Assembly: GCA_937879825.1 (NCBI GenBank) | Contig: CALFMQ010000477.1 | Coordinates: forward strand, 1-10,035 | Length of the DNA stretch: 10,035 nucleotides | Reading direction: 5' to 3' | From: an uncultured Phycisphaerales bacterium | Lineage (GTDB): Bacteria; Planctomycetota; Phycisphaerae; Phycisphaerales; UBA1924 | Shown here: in pieces, positions 6,073 through 10,035 of the stretch | Numbering within the stretch: the stretch's first letter is position 1 | Layout of the letters: each line of letters opens with the position of its first letter | Position numbers and translations under genes: made by a program | The notes under the pieces: generated by a model | What the model was told of the DNA's origin: nothing | Seen by the model: only the letters and a program-made list of their open reading frames with translations | The model's database searches: none

Positions 6073-7166
6073 ACGGCGCTGGGTGCGGCTTCGTGGCGAT
6101 GAGTCGTGACGCGCCCGTTTTCGTAGAGGGAGATGACGGGCACTCCGGATTCGATGAATCGGTCGGCGTTGCTGAGCAGGGCGCGTTCGGCGCGGTCGGA
6201 GGAGAGGATGACCGCGTCGAGGGCCATGTCGTGCGCTTCATCACGCGTCACGACGGGGATGTTCCACATCGCGGCGCGCTTGGGTTGGTCGTCGATGATC
6301 GCGACGATGTTGACGGGGGGCGCGGCGAGGGATGGGCCGCACGCGGCTGTGTGGGCGCCGGCGCCGTAGATCGCGACGCAGCGGAGGTCTTGCTCTTTGC
6401 AGAGTCGGAGGGCGTCGGCCATGAGGACGGCGCGGCGGTCGACGGCGTCGAGGATCGGTCTAGGTGTCGGCCGGGAACGGACCTGATCGAGGATGTCCTG
6501 GCGGAGCCAGAGGCCGTCGCAGCACGAGGGCTCAGAGTGCGCGCCTTTCAGGCAGAGGTCGGTGATCTGGTAGAGCGTGAAGCCGCGTGTGTTCAGGAAT
6601 GTGTCGATCTGCGAGAAGGTTGAGGCGCCGGTGTATTCGGGGACGATCTGGGCTTCGCAGTAGATGGCTTGCACGGTGTCGAGCAGTTTGCCCGCGCCGC
6701 GGAGGGCGGGGAGTTCGAAGCCCTGGAGGTCGAGTTTGAGGAAGGAGACGCGGTCGACGCCTTCGCGGCGTGCCCAATCATCGAGTCGGACGACGCGGAT
6801 GCGTTCGGTGCGGACGGTCTGGCACCAATCGTCGTGGAACTCGTGGCCGCGCGGGGAGGCGTCGAGGAGGGAGCAGGTCCAGAGGTTTCTGTTGACGCGG
6901 ATCTCGGCTTCGTGCTCGGTGTCGCCCAGCGCGAGATGGTGCGGGCGCACGCCGAGTGTCGCGGCGCGCTGCGCGAGTTGTTCGAACGCCTCGCTCACCG
7001 GTTCGAAGGCGTGGATGGGCGCTTTCGGGAAGCACTTGCGCAGGTGTTCGGTCGCCTGACCGACATTGGCGCCGCCGTCGATGATGACGCCTTCGAGATC
7101 GGGGATGACCTCGGCGATGAGGCGGTAGGCGTCGATCATGAGGAGTTGCGTCTGGAGTGGGTTCAC
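6069..7166 (-). CDS. FkbM-family methyltransferase with C-terminal Rossmann-like domain
   Basis: A 365-residue two-domain protein, last gene of the right-hand operon. Residues about 25-220 are an FkbM methyltransferase: GVIIDGGANVGQATEHL (26-42, SAM motif I), IHAFEPV (51-57), VVRLDDW (125-131) and FLKLDLQGFELPALRGA (142-158). FkbM enzymes O-methylate sugars and related hydroxyls using SAM. After a linker (about 225-260), residues 262-348 form a second nucleotide-binding-like fold: CVAIYGAGAHT (263-273), IVAIIDDQP (287-295) and LDAVILSSD (316-324), ending IPVISLY-like at 342-348. The same domain closes the two upstream neighbours. The GTG start at 7166 overlaps the upstream TGA (GTGA) and has GGAG eight bases before it; the open frame upstream to 7556 is Arg/His/Pro-rich and lies inside the neighbour. 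The FkbM part is confident; the role of the C-terminal domain is unknown. Confidence 0.9.
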   Translation of the reverse strand: MNPLQTQLLMIDAYRLIAEVIPDLEGVIIDGGANVGQATEHLRKCFPKAPIHAFEPVSEAFEQLAQRAATLGVRPHHLALGDTEHEAEIRVNRNLWTCSLLDASPRGHEFHDDWCQTVRTERIRVVRLDDWARREGVDRVSFLKLDLQGFELPALRGAGKLLDTVQAIYCEAQIVPEYTGASTFSQIDTFLNTRGFTLYQITDLCLKGAHSEPSCCDGLWLRQDILDQVRSRPTPRPILDAVDRRAVLMADALRLCKEQDLRCVAIYGAGAHTAACGPSLAAPPVNIVAIIDDQPKRAAMWNIPVVTRDEAHDMALDAVILSSDRAERALLSNADRFIESGVPVISLYENGRVTTHRHEAAPSAV

Positions 7167-8266
7167 GCTGCGGACTCCGCCATGTCGTTGGTGTAGATGC
7201 GGACGACTTCGATGCCCGCGGCGCGGGCGCTCTCGCACTTGTCCCAGAGTTGGTGCTCGAAGGAGTCGGAGGAGAGGATGATGGCGCGGACGCCTCGTCG
7301 GATGGCGTCGGCGAGCGAGACGATTGGGTAGCCCCAGAGCGTTGAGCCGTGGCGATCGGGGTTGTCGTCGATGATGCACGCGATGGCCGCGGCGGGTTCG
7401 GCGAGGGCGTGGGCGCACTTTTGCGTGTGCGTGCCCGCGCCGTAGATGGCGATGGGGTCGTGGCCCGCCTCGGCGCTGCTGCGGATGGCCTCGGCCATAC
7501 GTTCGCTGGCGGTGCTGGCGAAGGAGTGGGGGGCGTAGGAGCGGTTCCAACGCCATTCGGCGACGCCGGTTTCGTGCTGGAGCAGTTCACGCTCGTCGAA
7601 CGGGTTGGCGGGGCCTGTCGGTTCGTGGCCGGGGAAGAATCGGTACTTGCGCGAGAGGAAGAGTTCGCAGTCGCGTTGATCGGTGTCGCCGACCTCGCGT
7701 TGCCACCAGTCGGGGCGCTGCGAGCCGTCGCGCGTGAAGTGGGCGTGGTACTGGGTGGCGTCGTCGCGCATCCAGAGCATTTTGCGGCAGCGCGCGACCC
7801 AATAGAGTTCGTAGTCGGCCCAGTTGTGGCGGTAGCCGCCGTGCATGGGCCCGCGTCCGCGGTACATGGTTGTGAAGAAGGGGCGAGCGAACCACGGCGA
7901 GCCGCAGTAGTTCTTCGACCACATGAAGTCGTCGCCGGCGGGTTGCATCACGCCCATGCCGGAGGGGAATCGATCGAAGTATTCGGCGGCGAGTTGCGCG
8001 GCGGGCTTGTTCGGGTCGGGGAGCATGTCGTCGCCTCCGGAGACGACGATGTCCGCGGAGGCGGGGATGATGTCGCGGCAGAGGATGTTGATGGACTCGC
8101 CCCAGCCGGGGTAGGTGTCGGACCATTGCACGATGTCGGCGGGGATGTCGGCGCGCTGGCGGTTCTGAAGGATCGCGATTCGGTAGCCCATCTCGCGCCA
8201 CTTGGGGAGATTCTCGCGGCAGCGGTCGACACTCGCGGAGGGTATGGCGAACCAGACTTCATGCAT
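7163..8266 (-). CDS. GT-A-like putative glycosyltransferase with C-terminal Rossmann-like domain (paralog B)
   Basis: A 367-residue protein. Residues 3-~215 look like a GT-A fold of an uncommon type: it opens VWFAIPSASVDRCRENLPKW (4-23) instead of the GT2 xIIPTxNR. Then come YPGWGESINILCRD (52-65), a DXD-like VVSGGDDMLPDP (74-85), GVMQPAGDDFM (105-115), YCGSPWFAR (120-128), and HNWADYELYW (147-156) in the position where GT2 enzymes have their acidic catalytic pair. A linker follows, and residues 271-358 are the Rossmann-like domain shared with its neighbours: PIAIYGAGTHT (271-281), IACIIDDNPD (295-304) and VRAIILSSD (326-334). There is no signal peptide or membrane segment. A glycosyltransferase role is inferred from motif order and context, not from a family match. 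The ATG at 8266 overlaps the upstream stop by eight bases (ATGCATGA); no clear ribosome binding site. It is a tandem paralog of the gene at 8259-9365. Confidence 0.8.
   Translation of the reverse strand: MHEVWFAIPSASVDRCRENLPKWREMGYRIAILQNRQRADIPADIVQWSDTYPGWGESINILCRDIIPASADIVVSGGDDMLPDPNKPAAQLAAEYFDRFPSGMGVMQPAGDDFMWSKNYCGSPWFARPFFTTMYRGRGPMHGGYRHNWADYELYWVARCRKMLWMRDDATQYHAHFTRDGSQRPDWWQREVGDTDQRDCELFLSRKYRFFPGHEPTGPANPFDERELLQHETGVAEWRWNRSYAPHSFASTASERMAEAIRSSAEAGHDPIAIYGAGTHTQKCAHALAEPAAAIACIIDDNPDRHGSTLWGYPIVSLADAIRRGVRAIILSSDSFEHQLWDKCESARAAGIEVVRIYTNDMAESAA
7175..7178 (-). promoter_or_regulatory. Ribosome binding site (GGAG) deciding the GTG start at 7166
   Basis: GGAG on the minus strand, eight bases before the GTG at 7166. 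With the GTGA overlap it supports this codon as the start. Confidence 0.5.
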
Positions 8267-9365
8267 GGCAGTGTTCCGTTGTTGGCGCGGTGGCGAGTTG
8301 CGTGATGCGGATGGGCTTGGGGAAGGCGCTGCGGGCGCGATGTTCCATCGCTTCGTTCGGGTTGCGCGTGCAGATGATCACGGCATCGGCCTCGAGTGCT
8401 GCGGCTTCATCGAGGGGCAGTACATCGAACCCCCACAGGCGCATTCCGGCTTGGCTCTTGGTGTCGTCGGCGAGCGCGAGGATCCGGACGGGGGCGTCGC
8501 GGAGTGCGGCGGATGCGGATTGGAGTTCGGTGCCGGCGCCGTAGATGACGACGCGCTGCACGCCGCACCCGGCGAGTTCCTGGAGTGTGGCGTCGAGGCG
8601 GTGGGTGGCATCGCCGGCGAGGAGCGGCTCGGCGTAGCGCGTCGCCCAGTATCGCGCGGCGGGGCCTTTGTAGTTGGCGCGCCAGTAGTCGGGTGGGATC
8701 GGCGGGGCGCCGAACGGTTCGTGGCCCGGGAAGCCGGTGAGGAGCCGTCCGACGAACTGCTCGACATCGTGCTGATCGTTGGCCGCGACTGCATCGCGCC
8801 AATATGGGGGCGGCTCGGCGGCGCTGCGCGAGAAGTGATCGTGGAGCTGCGACAGGTCGTCGCGTTGCCAGAGCGCGCCGTATGCGTCGGCGATGCACTT
8901 GAGTTCGTGGTCGGCCCAGTTGTGTCGGTATCCGGGCCACATCGGGCCGAGGCCTCGGTAGGCGCGTTCGATCCAGGCGCGTCCGAGCCACGGCGAGCCG
9001 CAGTACTCGGGGGCGTTCATGAACGCGTCGCCGATCGGTTGCATGACCGCGAATGTGTGGGGGTATCGATCGAGGAACTGCGATGCGATTTCGTGCGCGG
9101 GCGTTGTCGGGTCGGGGAGCATGTCGTCGCCGCCGGTGACGATGATCGGCGCGGTGCGGGGGACGATCTGCTTGCAGAGGATGTTCACGGACGCGGCCCA
9201 GCCGGGGTAGGCGTCGGACCAGACGGTGATATCGGAGGGGATCTCGCCCTGTTCGCGGTTCTGGAGCACGGCGACGCGGTAGCCCATTTCGCGCCACGCG
9301 GGGAGTGTGGCGCGGCAGCGATCGACACTCGCGGACGGGATGGCGTACCAGACCTGGTTATGCAT
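8259..9365 (-). CDS. GT-A-like putative glycosyltransferase with C-terminal Rossmann-like domain (paralog A)
   Basis: A 368-residue protein, collinear with its downstream neighbour from end to end. Matching blocks are VWYAIPSASVDRCRATLPAW (5-24), YPGWAASVNILCK (53-65), VTGGDDMLPDP (76-86), VMQPIGDAFM (107-116), YCGSPWLGR (121-129), YRHNWADHELKCIAD (146-160), FPGHEPFG (212-219) and the C-terminal RVVIYGAGTE (271-280). In the C-terminal domain, the second and third signatures have drifted: LADD (298-301) for IIDD and ICTRNP (331-336) for ILSSDS, so this copy may have lost or changed the ligand of that domain. The catalytic-looking GGDD and the HNWAD block are intact. The start ATG at 9365 has GAGGAG seven bases before it and overlaps the previous stop by eight bases (ATGCATAA), the same geometry as the next junction. 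Likely sugar transferase of the same cluster; donor unknown. Confidence 0.8.
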   Translation of the reverse strand: MHNQVWYAIPSASVDRCRATLPAWREMGYRVAVLQNREQGEIPSDITVWSDAYPGWAASVNILCKQIVPRTAPIIVTGGDDMLPDPTTPAHEIASQFLDRYPHTFAVMQPIGDAFMNAPEYCGSPWLGRAWIERAYRGLGPMWPGYRHNWADHELKCIADAYGALWQRDDLSQLHDHFSRSAAEPPPYWRDAVAANDQHDVEQFVGRLLTGFPGHEPFGAPPIPPDYWRANYKGPAARYWATRYAEPLLAGDATHRLDATLQELAGCGVQRVVIYGAGTELQSASAALRDAPVRILALADDTKSQAGMRLWGFDVLPLDEAAALEADAVIICTRNPNEAMEHRARSAFPKPIRITQLATAPTTEHCHA

Positions 9366-10035
9366 CGAGCCGCTCCTCGATGATGGCCCGGTATCGCTTG
9401 GCGTCCTGGGGTGAGGGCGGCCATGCGTTCCCGAGGCGTTCGCGGGCCTCTCGCCAGCCGACGACCGCCGAGGCGTGCTCGATGAGGCGTTGGGCGAAGA
9501 CTTCGGTCGTCGTGTACCGGGTGATACCCTCGCGCATCTCGGCCGAGCGCGCCGCGCGCCATTCGGCGTCGTCGACTGCGCGCACGAGGACGCGCTCGAG
9601 TGCGTCCGGGCCGGCGAATGTCATCGTGGAGAGATCGCCGAAGACGCGGGCGGCGTCGAACTGCGGCGCGATTCTCTCGCGGTAGAAGCGGCCCATGGGC
9701 GCGAGGGCGGGCGGGGCGGTGAGCGAGCCGGGGCCGGCGATGTTGAGCGCGTCGAGTTGCGATTGGTAGAGGCGTGCGAGGGGGGCATCGGTGCAACTGA
9801 ATGTGCGCGCGCCGTCGGGAGCGGTGTCGATCGGTGTTGCGGTGTCGAGCAGTTCATCGAGTGCGGCGTTCCTGAGTGCGTCGAGCCCGGTGCGGATGAA
9901 CCGCGCGATGGGCAGGCCGCCCGAGAGAGCGCACTCGGACATGCGTTGGTGTGTGATCGTGTTGATGTCGAGGTGCAGATGGACGCGCGCCGCCTGATAG
10001 CAGGCGCGGAGTTGCTCGCCGTGCTCGATGGGGCC
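9358..10035 (-). CDS. Glycosyltransferase, C-terminal part (5' end outside window)
   Basis: The frame is open to the right edge of the window, giving the last 225 residues of a longer protein. Near the cut it reads YQAARVHLHLDINTITHQRM and continues SECALSGGLPIARF. This resembles the C-terminal nucleotide-sugar-binding region of GT-B enzymes of the Glyco_trans_1_2 kind, where an HQRxFEALACGG-like segment follows a short hydrophobic strand; here the Glu of FEAL falls in SECAL. The final segment MREGITRYTTTEVFAQRLIE (residues 136-155 counting from the first in-window ATG) fits the family's closing helix. An internal ATG at 9942 would cut through the conserved HQRM segment and is rejected as start. 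It overlaps the next gene by eight bases, so it heads the part of the operon seen here. Probably transfers a sugar onto the same glycan. Confidence 0.75.
   Translation of the reverse strand, partial: GPIEHGEQLRACYQAARVHLHLDINTITHQRMSECALSGGLPIARFIRTGLDALRNAALDELLDTATPIDTAPDGARTFSCTDAPLARLYQSQLDALNIAGPGSLTAPPALAPMGRFYRERIAPQFDAARVFGDLSTMTFAGPDALERVLVRAVDDAEWRAARSAEMREGITRYTTTEVFAQRLIEHASAVVGWREARERLGNAWPPSPQDAKRYRAIIEERLDA
9373..9378 (-). promoter_or_regulatory. Ribosome binding site (GAGGAG) of the gene starting at 9365
   Basis: A strong purine-rich site GAGGAG on the minus strand, seven bases before the ATG at 9365. It lies within the last codons of the upstream gene, where it also encodes Glu-Glu. 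It confirms the ATG at 9365. Confidence 0.65.

Noticed and set aside
6055..6090. Possible hairpin terminator at the convergent junction
   Set aside because: Only a four-base GCGC pairing around the CTAG could be found, with no U-run on either strand.
7167..7556. 130-codon upstream extension of the FkbM gene
   Set aside because: Arg/His/Pro-rich shadow inside the paralog B gene. The GTG at 7166 has a ribosome binding site and a GTGA overlap.
8202..9383. 393-codon plus-strand open frame
   Set aside because: Fully antisense to paralog A, no recognisable motif, composition typical of a complementary-strand shadow in GC-rich DNA.
1..10035. CRISPR array, tRNA/rRNA, insertion sequence or defence system
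   Set aside because: No regularly spaced direct repeats, RNA-gene-like structure, transposase motif or terminal inverted repeats were seen. The genes are explained by glycan synthesis and a small regulator unit.

Overview
The window is GC-rich DNA (roughly two thirds G+C by eye), packed with genes. Ten are supported: nine on the minus strand and one on the plus strand. Most junctions are 1-, 4- or 8-base stop/start overlaps. The content points to a Gram-negative bacterium building a methylated surface glycan (LPS core/O-antigen or other exopolysaccharide): glycosyltransferases, four methyltransferase-like proteins, and a nucleotidyltransferase/sugar-kinase fusion related to the ADP-heptose enzyme HldE. 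I suspect a planctomycete-like or similar high-GC lineage from the general look of the proteins, but no marker gene settles the taxonomy.

Layout. (1) 1-721, minus strand: a small self-contained unit, an ArsR-type repressor followed by an SRPBCC/AHSA1-like protein cut by the window edge. It has a near-consensus sigma-70-type promoter whose predicted start coincides with the arsR ATG, and an inverted repeat inside the promoter. This unit looks unrelated to the glycan genes. (2) 757-4959, minus strand: a four-gene overlapping operon, transcribed as methyltransferase, second methyltransferase, nucleotidyltransferase-PfkB fusion, family 2 glycosyltransferase. (3) 4960-5076: the only gap of any size in the glycan region, between divergent genes. 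(4) 5077-6072, plus strand: a lone FkbM-like methyltransferase-family protein. (5) 6069-10035, minus strand: a second overlapping operon, transcribed as the C-terminal end of a glycosyltransferase (cut by the right edge), two tandem paralogous GT-A-like proteins, and an FkbM methyltransferase. The last three carry the same C-terminal Rossmann-like domain. The plus-strand gene and this operon meet tail to tail with both stop codons inside one CTAG.

How they may work together (inference): the fusion protein would phosphorylate and nucleotidylate a sugar phosphate to make an activated sugar. The glycosyltransferases would assemble it and other sugars into a glycan, and the methyltransferases would decorate the sugars. 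The shared Rossmann-like domain on three adjacent enzymes suggests a common ligand or a physical association. No polymerase, flippase or transporter gene lies in the window.

The most interesting points are the shared C-terminal domain on unrelated catalytic domains, the tandem pair of poorly characterised GT-A-like proteins, the swapped domain order of the HldE-like fusion, and the leaderless arsR promoter with its embedded operator-like repeat. I do not see a CRISPR array, RNA gene, transposon or defence system.
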